Under the pieces are notes generated by a model. The model saw only the letters and a list, made by a program, of their open reading frames with translations. It searched no databases and had not been told where the DNA came from. Shown piece by piece: positions 23,259 to 31,747 of a stretch of 64,000 nucleotides of DNA; the first letter of the stretch is position 1; each line of letters starts with the position of its first letter. Location: positions 1 to 64,000 of the forward strand of contig JACJWF010000006.1 in the NCBI GenBank assembly GCA_020637295.1, read 5' to 3'. The DNA comes from Acidimicrobiaceae bacterium (lineage in GTDB: Bacteria > Actinomycetota > Acidimicrobiia > Acidimicrobiales > Ilumatobacteraceae). A program made the translations under genes and the position numbers.

Positions 23259-24713
23259 TCAGTCCGAGCCCGGCCGGCGGGCGCCCTCCTCCGTGCGCTC
23301 GGCCTTGTGCCCGGGGGGCATCGCCAACGCGATCTCCTCCTCGGTCGGCACGCGCTCCTCGCGGCTCTCCGGGGGCAGCAGGCCCATGATGGCCTTCATG
23401 ATCCGCTTCGTGTCGGCGTCCGGGCTGCGGTGCACCAGCGGTACCTCGGTGCCCACGCGGATGGTGATGACCGGTGGGTTGACGACGTTCAGCACGTTCG
23501 GCACCCTGGCCGAGCGGGGCCACACCTTCTCCGTGCCCCACAGCCCGATCGGGATCACCGGCGCCTTGGTCATCGCCGCCAGCCGGGCGGCGCCCCAGCG
23601 GCCACGCAGCACCGGGTCGTAGAAGCCCGCTCCGCGGGGGATGGTGCCCTGCGGCATCATCGCCACGATGTCGCCGTTCTCCAGCGCCGCAGCCGCAGCC
23701 TTCAGTGGTTCCTCGCTGCCGGTGCCCCGATCCACCCGGATGCCGCCGAGCGCCGAGGCGATCTGGCCCACCACCGGGGCGTCGAACACCTCCTTCTTGC
23801 CAAGGAAGCGCACCGTGCGGTCCGTGCGGGCGATCGTGAGTGCCACCGCCGCAGCGTCGAAGTAGCTGCGGTGGTTGGCCACCACGATGGCCGGGCCGGA
23901 CGCCGGGATGTTGCCGGTGCCGGCGATGTCGAACTTGGCGTAGGGGAAGAACAGCGGGTGGGTGAAGCTCAACGCCAACCGCTGGATCTCCATGTTGACG
24001 ACGGGGATCTTGGCCATCGAGGACACCTCCCTGGACGGGTCGGCTGCCGCCGACAGGTCGAGCGTTGGCCAGCGCCGAGCCGCGGCCATCAGCACCATCC
24101 GCGGGTCCGGGTTGACCACGAACGGGTTGCCCACGGCAGCGAGGAGGGGGGTGTCGTAGACGCTGTCGCTGTAGGCGAAGCTGGCGGCGAGATCCACGCC
24201 GTGGCGCTCCGCCCACTCCTTCACTGCGGCCAGCTTGCCGGCGCTCCACACGAACGGGCCGTCCAGCGTGCCGTCGTACGTGCCGTCGTCGTTCAGCCCG
24301 TAGCGGGTGGCCACCACGTCGTCCAGCCCCAGGCGGCGGGCCAGCGGCGCCACCAGGTCGTAGGGCGTGGTGGTGGCCAGCACGATCGGCCGCCCAGCGG
24401 CACGGTGCTCCTCGAACAGGGGGGCAGCCAGTGGCTGGACCATCGACGCCAGCGCGTCCGCGGCGTGCTCCGCGGCGCGCTGCACGACGGCCCGCGAGCG
24501 GCCCTTGGCGAACGTCACGGCTTGGCGGGCCAGTGCCATGGACGGCAGCGTCTCGCCCACCGTGTTGAACACGCGGTAGAGCAGGTTCTCGCCAGGGATC
24601 GACCGGGACACCAGGCCGGCCTCACGCATCGCCCGGGAGAACACCTCCCCCGACGCCCCGGCCAGCAGGGTGCGGTCGAGGTCGAAGAACGCAGCGCCCT
24701 TGGAGGTCGTCAT
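23259..24713 (-). CDS. Bifunctional HAD-IB phosphatase / PlsC acyltransferase fusion
   Basis: The protein has 484 residues. The N-terminal half (about 1-215) is a HAD subfamily IB phosphatase: FFDLDRTLL is motif I, TTTPYDL motif II, and FAYSDSVYDTPLL motif III with the catalytic Asp pair. The C-terminal half (about 240-440) is a PlsC acyltransferase: NHRSYFD is the HX4D motif and MPQGTIPRG replaces FPEGTR. The fusion resembles plsC-serB-type lysophosphatidate acyltransferases in mycobacteria. TACAGT lies 8 nt before the ATG. A 6C-type sRNA lies directly upstream on the same strand. Confidence 0.93.
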   Translation of the reverse strand: MTTSKGAAFFDLDRTLLAGASGEVFSRAMREAGLVSRSIPGENLLYRVFNTVGETLPSMALARQAVTFAKGRSRAVVQRAAEHAADALASMVQPLAAPLFEEHRAAGRPIVLATTTPYDLVAPLARRLGLDDVVATRYGLNDDGTYDGTLDGPFVWSAGKLAAVKEWAERHGVDLAASFAYSDSVYDTPLLAAVGNPFVVNPDPRMVLMAAARRWPTLDLSAAADPSREVSSMAKIPVVNMEIQRLALSFTHPLFFPYAKFDIAGTGNIPASGPAIVVANHRSYFDAAAVALTIARTDRTVRFLGKKEVFDAPVVGQIASALGGIRVDRGTGSEEPLKAAAAALENGDIVAMMPQGTIPRGAGFYDPVLRGRWGAARLAAMTKAPVIPIGLWGTEKVWPRSARVPNVLNVVNPPVITIRVGTEVPLVHRSPDADTKRIMKAIMGLLPPESREERVPTEEEIALAMPPGHKAERTEEGARRPGSD

Positions 24714-24721
24714 GGCCGCTC

Positions 24722-24727
24722 ACTGTA
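24722..24727 (-). promoter_or_regulatory. Candidate -10 of the HAD-IB/PlsC gene (leaderless)
   Basis: TACAGT lies 8 nt before the ATG at 24713, downstream of the sRNA terminator, so the gene may have its own start. Confidence 0.4.
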
Positions 24728-24764
24728 GACCTGCACGCCTGGTCGGCGCAGCGGCCCAGGAAAA

Positions 24765-24876
24765 CGGGAAAGGCCCCGCTTGGGGGAAGCGGGGCCTCTC
24801 AACCTGGAACCCGTGGTTGGGGGAACCACTTTGGTTCTCGTCGAGCGGGCCGTTGGGGGCCGTCCCGCTACGAACA
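24765..24876 (-). ncRNA. 6C-type small RNA (three C-rich-loop hairpins)
   Basis: Read on the minus strand, three stem-loops follow each other, each exposing CCCCC in its loop: about 24844-24869, 24807-24837 (inner stem GTGGTT/AACCAC) and 24771-24797. The last is an 11-bp perfect stem (AGGCCCCGCTT/AAGCGGGGCCT) followed by TTTCCCGTTTT and looks like the terminator. C-rich loops on actinobacterial hairpins define the 6C RNA family (B11 in Mycobacterium tuberculosis), which there also lies near a HAD-IB gene (from memory). A good promoter sits upstream. Loops here have five C rather than six. Confidence 0.75.
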
Positions 24877-24882
24877 TGTGAA

Positions 24883-24911
24883 AGTATGCACGTGAACGAG
24901 TGATCTTTCAA
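24883..24911 (-). promoter_or_regulatory. Promoter of the 6C-type sRNA
   Basis: On the minus strand TTGAAA (24906-24911) and CATACT (24883-24888) are separated by exactly 17 nt, predicting a start near 24876. This is the best -35/-10 match I saw in the window. Confidence 0.65.
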
Positions 24912-24946
24912 CTCGTTTTCGCCGATACTCGATATCGTTTTTCGTG

Positions 24947-25885
24947 ATGGATTTGCGCCAGCTGGCCACGCTCGTGGCAATCGCCGATCACGGCTCGTTC
25001 TCCGCCGCGGCGAGGGCGCTCTACACCGTCCAATCCAACGTCAGCGGGCACATCGCCCGCCTGGAGCGCGAGCTCGGCGTGGAGTTGGTGGACCGCCAGC
25101 GCGGCGAGCTCACCGACGAGGGTGTCCTGGTGGTGGACCGGGCCCGACGCATCCTCCACGAACTGGATGACATCGCCGCCGAGATGGCCTCACGAGGGAA
25201 CGAGGTGCGCGGCGACTCGCGGCTCGGCGTGCTCGGCACCACGGCCCGCTGGCTGCTCCCCCAACTGCTCACCAACCTCGGCAAGCAGCATCCCGGTGTG
25301 CACGTCACGGTGCACGAGGGCAACACCACCAACCTCATCCCGCGGCTGGTGGCCCAGCACCTCGATGCCGCCGTCGTGCACCTTCCGGTGGACGATCCGG
25401 AGGTCACCATCGAGCCCCTGTTCGCCGAGGACCTCGTGCTGCTCGCCCACAACAGCCACCCGCTGGCCGACCAGGCAGAGCTGCACCTGGCGGACCTGGA
25501 GGGCCACCCGCTCATGCTGCCGCCGCTCGGCACCGCCCTGCGCCGGGTCATCGACCGTGCGGCCGCCGGGGCGAACGTCCAGCTGCAGCCGCAGGTGGAG
25601 ATCGACGGTGTGCGCCTGCTGACGTCGCTGGCCTTCGAGGGCTACGGCGCGGCCATCGTGCCGGCCACCTCCGTGCCCCGCTGGCTGAAGGGCGACTTCA
25701 CCCGCATCCCCGTGCCGGAGCTGCCGCGGCGGGTCGTGGCCTGGGTGCAACGCCGGCGCCCCACGCCCGGCTCCCCCACCAAGGCGCTCCAAGCGGTGCT
25801 GAAGGAGGTGCTGGCGGTGCAGGGCGGCACCCAGCCGGGTGTGCATGTGGGGACGGACGCCTTCCCGCTCGGGCGGAGTGTCTAG
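24947..25885 (+). CDS. LysR family transcriptional regulator
   Basis: This DNA-binding regulator has 312 residues. The N-terminal helix-turn-helix is LRQLATLVAIADHGSFSAAARALYTVQSNVSGHIARLERELGV read in two parts (about residues 3-45), followed by a linker helix and the substrate-binding domain (LGVLGTTARWLLPQLL, DAAVVHLPVDDPEV, PLFAEDLVLLAHNSHPL). The ATG at 24947 is preferred; a GTG directly before it is possible. It is divergent from the 6C-type sRNA, with about 35 nt between it and the sRNA promoter. Target and ligand are unknown. Confidence 0.93.
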   Translation: MDLRQLATLVAIADHGSFSAAARALYTVQSNVSGHIARLERELGVELVDRQRGELTDEGVLVVDRARRILHELDDIAAEMASRGNEVRGDSRLGVLGTTARWLLPQLLTNLGKQHPGVHVTVHEGNTTNLIPRLVAQHLDAAVVHLPVDDPEVTIEPLFAEDLVLLAHNSHPLADQAELHLADLEGHPLMLPPLGTALRRVIDRAAAGANVQLQPQVEIDGVRLLTSLAFEGYGAAIVPATSVPRWLKGDFTRIPVPELPRRVVAWVQRRRPTPGSPTKALQAVLKEVLAVQGGTQPGVHVGTDAFPLGRSV

Positions 25886-25888
25886 TCT
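25883..25888 (+). promoter_or_regulatory. Candidate -10 of the carboxyltransferase gene (leaderless)
   Basis: TAGTCT starts at the stop codon of the LysR gene and lies 7 nt before the GTG at 25896. Confidence 0.5.
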
Positions 25889-25895
25889 CTCCCGA

Positions 25896-27239
25896 GTGGT
25901 CGACGTCGCCCTGCGCAGCAAGGTCCCCGGTACCGTCCGCGCCCTCGTGCGCGACCTCGACGGGCGCGACGTCGTCTGGGTGGAGGTGGATGCCAGCGAT
26001 CGCCGCGGCGCGCTGTCCAGCGACTCCTCGGCAACCATCGAGCACGCCGCCCGCACCGCCTGGGAGGAGCGGCTGCCGCTGGTGTGCGTCATGCGGTCCA
26101 GCGGGGCGGACATCGTCGAAGGCATCGCCGCGCTGCACGGCTGGGGCCGGGCAGCACGGGCACTCACGGACTGCTCGGGCGTGGTGCCCACCATCTTCAT
26201 CGTCGACGGGCCGGCGGTGTCCGGGCCTGCGCTGCTGATCGGGCTGGCCGACCATGTGGTGATGACCGAGGCCGCCTACGCCTTCGTCAGCGGCCCGACG
26301 ATGGTGGCGGAGTTCACCGGGGTCGTGATGGACAACGACGAACTCGGCGGGGCAGCCAGCCACGCCCGCTACAGCGGCGCGGCAACGCTGGTGGCCACCG
26401 ATCTCGAGGCCGCCGTGGACGCCGCGTCGCAGATCCTGTCCTACTTCCCGCAGCACAACGACGAGGAGCCCGCACCCTGGGCCACCGACGACCCGGCCGA
26501 CCGCGGCACCCCGGAGGCCGGCGCCCTGATCCCCGCCTCGTCCACCGGCAGCTACGACGTGCGGGCGGTCATCGCCGCGCTGGCGGACGACGGCGAGTTG
26601 CTGGAGCTTCGTCCGCGCTGGGCCAACAACGTGGTCACCGCGCTCACCACCATCGCCGGCCTGCCCGTCGGGGTGGTGGCCAACCAGCCGCTGGCGCTGG
26701 CCGGCACGCTGGACATCCCCGCCTCGCAGAAGGCCGCCCGCTTCGTGGCGATGTGCGACGCCTTCAACCTCCCGATCATCACCCTGGTGGACACGCCGGG
26801 CTTCTACCCCGGCAAGGACCTGGAGTGGCGGGGCATGATCCGCCACGGCGCCCAGTTGGTGTTCGCCTACGGCCGAGCCACGGTGCCTCGCATCTGCGTC
26901 ATCCTGCGCAAGAGCTACGGCGGTGCGTACATCGTCATGGACTCCAAGAAGATGGGCAACGACCTGTGCCTGGCGTGGCCCTGGGCGGAGCTTGCGGTGA
27001 TGGGCGCCGGCCAGGCGGCCGCCATCCTGCAACGGCGGGCCACTCCGGAGGAACGGGCGGCGTTCGAAGCGGACTACACCGAGCGGCTGCTGAACCCGTA
27101 CATCGCCGCCGAGCGCGGCTTCGTGGACGCCGTGATCGACCCGGCCGAGACCCGGCAGGTCATCGCCCAGGCCCTGATCGCGCTGCAGGACAAGCGCGAG
27201 CAGATCCAACCCCGCCCTCACGACAACACGCCGCTCTGA
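25896..27239 (+). CDS. Acyl-CoA carboxylase beta-subunit-like carboxyltransferase
   Basis: The protein has 447 residues from a GTG at 25896. It has two crotonase-like halves. The N-terminal half has FIVDGPAVSGPALLIGLADHVV and FVSGPTMVAEFTG. The C-terminal half has LAGTLDIPASQKAARFV, LVDTPGFYPG, RKSYGGAYIVMDSKKMGND and WPWAELAVMGAGQAA, all typical of PccB/AccD carboxyltransferases that use carboxybiotin. It is shorter than classic PccB (about 515-530) because the N-terminal 80-90 residues are missing. No biotin carboxylase or carrier gene is adjacent. The acyl-CoA substrate is unknown. Confidence 0.87.
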   Translation: MVDVALRSKVPGTVRALVRDLDGRDVVWVEVDASDRRGALSSDSSATIEHAARTAWEERLPLVCVMRSSGADIVEGIAALHGWGRAARALTDCSGVVPTIFIVDGPAVSGPALLIGLADHVVMTEAAYAFVSGPTMVAEFTGVVMDNDELGGAASHARYSGAATLVATDLEAAVDAASQILSYFPQHNDEEPAPWATDDPADRGTPEAGALIPASSTGSYDVRAVIAALADDGELLELRPRWANNVVTALTTIAGLPVGVVANQPLALAGTLDIPASQKAARFVAMCDAFNLPIITLVDTPGFYPGKDLEWRGMIRHGAQLVFAYGRATVPRICVILRKSYGGAYIVMDSKKMGNDLCLAWPWAELAVMGAGQAAAILQRRATPEERAAFEADYTERLLNPYIAAERGFVDAVIDPAETRQVIAQALIALQDKREQIQPRPHDNTPL

Positions 27240-27391
27240 GACAGCGGCGGCGGCACCGTCCCGCCGCCTGCCGAATGTGGGGCCGCGCTCAAGAAAGCCA
27301 CCGCGCCGGTTGGCAACGTCACCGGGGCGCGCCGCTAGTCTCGACGGCGGGGAGAAAGCCCCACGTCAACCGTGTCAGCGAAGGGAAGCAC

Positions 27392-28660
27392 ATGCCCGAC
27401 ACCATCACCATCACCGACGACCGCACCGGCAAGACGGTGACCGTCCCGATCGAGGGTGGGGTGTTCCCCGCTGCCGCAGTGCGCGAGCTCGATCCGTCGC
27501 TGTTCATCTACGACCCCGCCTACATGCAGACGGCTGCGTGCCGCAGCGCCATCACCTACCTGGATGGCGACAACGGCATCCTCCGCTACCGCGGCTATCC
27601 CATCGAGCAACTGGCGGAGCACAGCACCTACCTGGAGGTCGCCTACCTCCTGCTCAACGGCGAACTGCCCGACGCCGCCCAGCTCACCAAGTGGAAGCAG
27701 GACGTCACTGCGCACACGTTCATCCACGAGAACATGCGCAAGCGCTTCGTCGACGGGTTCCACTACGACGCCCACCCGATGGGCATGCTGGTCAGCTCCC
27801 TCGCCGCGCTCGGTACGTTCTACAACGACGCCAAGGACATCTTCGACAAGCCCAGCCGGGACAAGCAGATCCTGCGCCTGATCGCCAAGACGCCCACGCT
27901 GGCCGCCATGGCCTACCGCTTCTCCGTGGGCCTGCCGTTCAACTACCCGGACAACGCGCTGAGCTTCCCCGCCAACTTCCTCAACATGATGTGGAAGATC
28001 GGCGACTACGAGGTGGACCCGCGGCTGGAGCGGGCGATGGACGTGCTGTTCATCCTCCACGCCGACCACGAGCAGAACTGCGGCACCACGGCCATGCGCG
28101 TCGTCGGCAGCAGCCATGCGGACCCGTACTCGTCGTGCGCCGCTGCGGCGTCCGCGCTGTACGGCCCGCTGCACGGCGGCGCCAACGAGGCCGTCGTACG
28201 CATGCTCTCCGAGATCGGCTCGATGGAGAACGTGCCCGCGTTCATCGACGACGTGAAGAGCGGCAAGGGCAGCCGCCTGATGGGCTTCGGCCACCGCGTC
28301 TACAAGAACTACGACCCGCGGGCGAAGATCATCAAGCAGACCGCCTACGAGGTGTTCGAGGTCACCGGCAAGAACCCGCTGCTGGACATCGCGCTGGCGC
28401 TGGAAGAGACCGCGCTGAACGACCCGTACTTCGTGGACCGCAAGCTGTACCCGAACGTCGACTTCTACTCCGGCCTGATCTACCAGGCGCTGGGCTTCCC
28501 GGTGGACATGTTCACCGTGCTGTTCGCCATCCCCCGCACCGTCGGCTGGCTGGCCCACTGGCAGGAACTGCTCGGCGACAAGGACCAGAAGATCAGCCGC
28601 CCGCGCCAGTGGTACACCGGCGTGGACGCCCGGGACTACGTCCCCGTCGCCGCCCGCTGA
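27392..28660 (+). CDS. gltA: Citrate synthase
   Basis: This cytoplasmic TCA-cycle enzyme of 422 residues condenses acetyl-CoA with oxaloacetate. LFILHADHEQNCGTTAMR and LHGGANEAVVRML hold the catalytic histidines, FGHRVYKNYDPRAK the CoA- and oxaloacetate-binding Arg, and NVDFYSGLIYQALGFPVDMF the catalytic Asp region. RSAITYLDGDNGILRYRGYP at the N terminus is type II-like. AAGGGA lies 5 nt before the ATG, and TAGTCT at 27336-27341 is a possible -10 box about 50 nt upstream, with no clear -35 at 17 nt. The 3' end is 9 nt from the convergent ccdA-like gene. Confidence 0.97.
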   Translation: MPDTITITDDRTGKTVTVPIEGGVFPAAAVRELDPSLFIYDPAYMQTAACRSAITYLDGDNGILRYRGYPIEQLAEHSTYLEVAYLLLNGELPDAAQLTKWKQDVTAHTFIHENMRKRFVDGFHYDAHPMGMLVSSLAALGTFYNDAKDIFDKPSRDKQILRLIAKTPTLAAMAYRFSVGLPFNYPDNALSFPANFLNMMWKIGDYEVDPRLERAMDVLFILHADHEQNCGTTAMRVVGSSHADPYSSCAAAASALYGPLHGGANEAVVRMLSEIGSMENVPAFIDDVKSGKGSRLMGFGHRVYKNYDPRAKIIKQTAYEVFEVTGKNPLLDIALALEETALNDPYFVDRKLYPNVDFYSGLIYQALGFPVDMFTVLFAIPRTVGWLAHWQELLGDKDQKISRPRQWYTGVDARDYVPVAAR

Positions 28661-28669
28661 CGCCCGCCG

Positions 28670-29368
28670 TCAGAGCAACGCCACCACCCGGTCGTACCAA
28701 CCGACCACCAGCAGCAGGCCGACGGCCGCCAGCACGGCCGGCGTGATCGCCGCCACCCAGTGCCCCACCCGGCGGACCGACGCCGGCAGCCGTGGCGTCG
28801 GCAGGATCACCAGCGCCAGCAGCGGCAGCGACACGCCCAGCCCGAACGCGAAGAGCAGCAACGCGCCCCGCGCCGTGGAACCGCTGCCACCGGCTGCCGT
28901 CAGTGCCGCGCCGAGCAGCGCCCCGACGCACGGAGTCCACGCCGCGCCGCAGGCCACGCCCATCGCCGCTGCTCGCCAGGTGGCCGGGCGGCCGTCGCCC
29001 AGCGCCAACGGATGGGACGGCAGCCGCCACCACCCCCGGGCCGCCGCCACCGGCCAGATCGCCAGCAGCACCAGGGCGACGCCTGCCACCATCTGGGCTG
29101 CCCGACCGGTGACGAACACATCGCCCGCGGCGCTGACCACGGAGCCGATCAGGGCGAACGTCAGCGCGACTGCGACGGCGAAGGCCAGCACCCGCCACAC
29201 GGCGCGCAGGTCCGTCCCGCCGCGGCCGTCACCGGCCACCGGCCGGCCGCGACCGGCGTCGGCCAGCACGGCGAGGTAGCCGGGAACCAGCGGCGCGACG
29301 CACGGGCTGGCGAAGGCCGCGACGCCGGCACCGAACATCGCCACCACGGCCACCAGCAGGTCGGTCAT
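28670..29368 (-). CDS. ccdA: CcdA-type cytochrome c biogenesis / thiol-transfer membrane protein
   Basis: This membrane protein of 232 residues has six hydrophobic segments. ASPCVAPLVPGYL near residue 20 and GAAWTPCVGALLGAAL in the middle hold the paired redox cysteines that move reducing equivalents from cytoplasmic thioredoxin across the membrane. Its ATG overlaps the stop of the upstream TlpA-like gene (ATGA). With two TlpA-like proteins upstream it forms a thiol-redox relay like a split DipZ. Confidence 0.9.
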   Translation of the reverse strand: MTDLLVAVVAMFGAGVAAFASPCVAPLVPGYLAVLADAGRGRPVAGDGRGGTDLRAVWRVLAFAVAVALTFALIGSVVSAAGDVFVTGRAAQMVAGVALVLLAIWPVAAARGWWRLPSHPLALGDGRPATWRAAAMGVACGAAWTPCVGALLGAALTAAGGSGSTARGALLLFAFGLGVSLPLLALVILPTPRLPASVRRVGHWVAAITPAVLAAVGLLLVVGWYDRVVALL

Positions 29369-30000
29369 CTGCCGAGCACCTCTGCCCGCGGGCTGGCCGG
29401 GTCCACGCCCAGCAGGGCCCGGATGGCGTCCTCTGTGGCCGCGTACTGGCCCTCGCCGATGTGGTGGTGGCGCAGGCGGCCCTCCTCGTCGTACAGGGAG
29501 AACGAGGGCCAGGCGTGGTTGTCCCATGCCCGCCAGATGACCCGGTCGGGGTCGAGCACCACCGGGTAGGTGATCCGGTGGTGCAGGAGGTAGGCGGCCA
29601 CCTCGGTGGACGGGATGTCCTCGATCAACTCCGGCGTGTGGATGGCCACGATCTCCAGCCCGTCGGCGTGGTAGCGGTCGTACCAGGCCACGACGTACGG
29701 GTCGACGTGCTGGCAGTTCGCGCACCGGACGTCGAAGAACTCGTAGAGCACCACCGTGCCGGACAGGAATGGGCCGTCCGGCGAGGGTGCGTTCAGCCAA
29801 CCCGCGCCGCCCTGCACAGGCGGCGGCGGCCCGTCGTCCAGCACCGGGACGATCGCCAGTTCACCGGGGGCGGCAGTGATCGGCACCGCCCCGGCAGCGC
29901 GGTCCACCCGGCCGGTGGAGGTGTGACGGCTGACGACCACCGCACCCGCACCGCCGGCGACCAGCAGGGTGGCAAGCACCACCCGCAGGGAGCGCTTCAT
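29365..30000 (-). CDS. Membrane-anchored thioredoxin-like protein (TlpA/DipZ-like), copy 1
   Basis: The protein has 211 residues. One N-terminal membrane segment (SLRVVLATLLVAGGAGAVVV) anchors an extracytoplasmic thioredoxin fold. The active site is CANC in LYEFFDVRCANCQHVDPYV, followed by GLEIVAIHTPEL and the cis-Pro-like AWPSFSLYDEEG. This matches the DipZ C-terminal thioredoxin-like family. It overlaps ccdA, which probably reduces it. Copy 2 is 31 nt upstream; the shared end (LGVDPASPRAEV) shows a tandem duplication. Confidence 0.88.
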   Translation of the reverse strand: MKRSLRVVLATLLVAGGAGAVVVSRHTSTGRVDRAAGAVPITAAPGELAIVPVLDDGPPPPVQGGAGWLNAPSPDGPFLSGTVVLYEFFDVRCANCQHVDPYVVAWYDRYHADGLEIVAIHTPELIEDIPSTEVAAYLLHHRITYPVVLDPDRVIWRAWDNHAWPSFSLYDEEGRLRHHHIGEGQYAATEDAIRALLGVDPASPRAEVLGR

Positions 30001-30031
30001 GAGTGCAGGGTACGACGGCCGGCCGGATCCG

Positions 30032-30670
30032 TCACGCGGCCGGCACCTCCGCCCGCGGACTGGCCGGGTCGACGCCGAGCAGGGAGCGGATGAGGTCCTC
30101 GGTGAGCTGGTACCGCCCCTCGCCTCGGTGGTCGTGACGCAGGCGGCCATCACCGTCGTACAGCGCGAAGGCCGGCCAGGCGTGGTTGTTCCATTCCCGC
30201 CAGATCACCCGGTCGGGGTCGAGCGCGACGGGGTAGGTGATGCCGTGGTCGCGCACGTACTCCTCCACGTTCGCCGGGTCGGCCTCGTAGCTGAACTCCG
30301 GCGTGTGAATGGCCACGATCTCCAGCCCGTCGGCGTGGTACCGCTCGTACCACGCCCGCACGTACGGCTCCACGTGGCGGCAGTTGATGCAGCCGAACGT
30401 CCAGAACTCGTAGAGCACGACGGTGCCGCGGAGCGACCGGTCGGTGAGCGGTTCCGTGTTCAGCCAGCCGGTTCCACCCTCGATCGACGGCGCCGGCCCA
30501 TCGTCCACGATCGGCACCTCCACGTTCGTGCCCGGCGGGGCGGAGGGCGCCGCGGGAAGCCCCGCGGCACGGTCGATCCGGTCGGGCGAGGTGCTGCGGC
30601 TGACCACCAGCGCCACCACAGCGGCGGTCACCAGCAGGCCGGCGAGCAGGACTCGAACCCAGTTGCGCAT
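30032..30670 (-). CDS. Membrane-anchored thioredoxin-like protein (TlpA/DipZ-like), copy 2
   Basis: The protein has 212 residues. The ATG at 30670 (MRNWVRVLLAGLLVTAAVVA) is preferred over one 9 nt upstream, because GGAGG directly abuts the first ATG but is 9 nt from the second. The thioredoxin fold has CINC in LYEFWTFGCINCRHVEPYV, closer to the DipZ consensus than copy 1. EIVAIHTPEFSYEADPANV and VIWREWNNHAWPAFALYDGDG follow. The two copies differ around CxxC, so partners may differ. It is first in the operon with copy 1 and ccdA. Confidence 0.88.
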   Translation of the reverse strand: MRNWVRVLLAGLLVTAAVVALVVSRSTSPDRIDRAAGLPAAPSAPPGTNVEVPIVDDGPAPSIEGGTGWLNTEPLTDRSLRGTVVLYEFWTFGCINCRHVEPYVRAWYERYHADGLEIVAIHTPEFSYEADPANVEEYVRDHGITYPVALDPDRVIWREWNNHAWPAFALYDGDGRLRHDHRGEGRYQLTEDLIRSLLGVDPASPRAEVPAA

Positions 30671-30742
30671 CGGCGTCATCCTCCGCCAGGGGCCTGTCGG
30701 GCGGCGAACACCCCGCGAAACTCCTGCGAAACTCCGCTGCGG

Positions 30743-31720
30743 TCAGCGGATCTGGACGACGATCTTGCCGGCGTTGGCGTTGGCCGCCATCCGCCGGTGG
30801 GCGTCGGCGATCTGCGCCAGCGGGAACACGCAGTCCACCACCGGGCGGATCCGGCCGGCGGCGAGGTGGGACAGCATCTCGGCGGCGAACCGGCGGGTGA
30901 CCGCCACCTTCTCCTCCAGCGGGCGCGCCCGCAGCGTGGTGCCCACCCAGGTGGCCCGCCGGGCCAGCAGCATGCCCACGTTGACCGGCGCGTCGCCGCC
31001 CCCCATCAGGCCGACCTGCACGATCGTGCCGCGCAGCGCCACGGCGTCCAGATTGCGGTTGATCTCCTCGCCGCCGATCACGTCGAGCACCGTGTCGAAG
31101 CCGTCCGGGACGGCGGCCTTGGCGTCGGCCAGCCAGTCGTGCGGCGAACGCTCCAGCACCAGGTCGGCGCCCAGCGAGCGGCACAGCTCCGCCTTGCCGG
31201 AAGAGCACGTCACCGCCACCCGAGCGCCGATGACCGTGGCGATCTGGATGGCCGCCGTGCCCACCCCACTGGCGCCGGCATGGACCAGGGCCCACCGTCC
31301 GCTGGTGAGCCCGCCCTGGAGGACGAGGGCGTCCCAGGCGGTGAGGAAGACCTCCGGGATCGCCGCCGCGTCGGTGAGCGACATCTCGGCCGGCACCGCC
31401 ATCAACTGCCGCTCGTGTGTGGCGATCCGCTCGGCGTAGCCACCACCGGCCTCGATGCCCATCACCCGGTCACCGGGCTGCCACAGGCGCACCCGCTCCC
31501 CCACTGCCGCCACCGTGCCGGCGAACTCCAGCCCGGGAATCTCCGGGGCCCGGCCGCGCGGATCGGGATAGAGACCCATCCGCTGCAGCAGGTCGGCCCG
31601 GTTGAGCGCGGTGGCGGCGACGTCCACGAGCACTTCGTCGGGGCCGGGAACGGGGTCAGCGACCTCCTCGAGGGTGAGGACTTCGGGGCCACCATGGGTG
31701 TGGAGGACGACGGCGCGCAT
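30743..31720 (-). CDS. Quinone oxidoreductase (zinc-free MDR, QOR/PIG3 family)
   Basis: The protein has 325 residues. It begins MRAVVLHTHGGPEVLTLEEV, and LNRADLLQRMGLYP plus PGLEFAGTV are QOR motifs. ALVHAGASGVGTAAIQIATVIGA holds the NADPH-binding loop. The cysteines that bind zinc in alcohol dehydrogenases are absent, which fits QOR/TP53I3-like NADPH:quinone oxidoreductases. The terminal PLAQIADAHRRMAANANAGKIVVQ is the common end. It stands between the TlpA-like and the PEP-utilising genes on the same strand. True substrate unknown. Confidence 0.92.
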   Translation of the reverse strand: MRAVVLHTHGGPEVLTLEEVADPVPGPDEVLVDVAATALNRADLLQRMGLYPDPRGRAPEIPGLEFAGTVAAVGERVRLWQPGDRVMGIEAGGGYAERIATHERQLMAVPAEMSLTDAAAIPEVFLTAWDALVLQGGLTSGRWALVHAGASGVGTAAIQIATVIGARVAVTCSSGKAELCRSLGADLVLERSPHDWLADAKAAVPDGFDTVLDVIGGEEINRNLDAVALRGTIVQVGLMGGGDAPVNVGMLLARRATWVGTTLRARPLEEKVAVTRRFAAEMLSHLAAGRIRPVVDCVFPLAQIADAHRRMAANANAGKIVVQIR

Positions 31721-31747
31721 GAGGGCAGTCTCACACGCGCCCGCCGG

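Noticed and set aside
27240..27391. Promoter TTGGCA/TAGTCT before citrate synthase
   Set aside because: Spacing is 20 nt, too long for a confident call; only the -10 is plausible.
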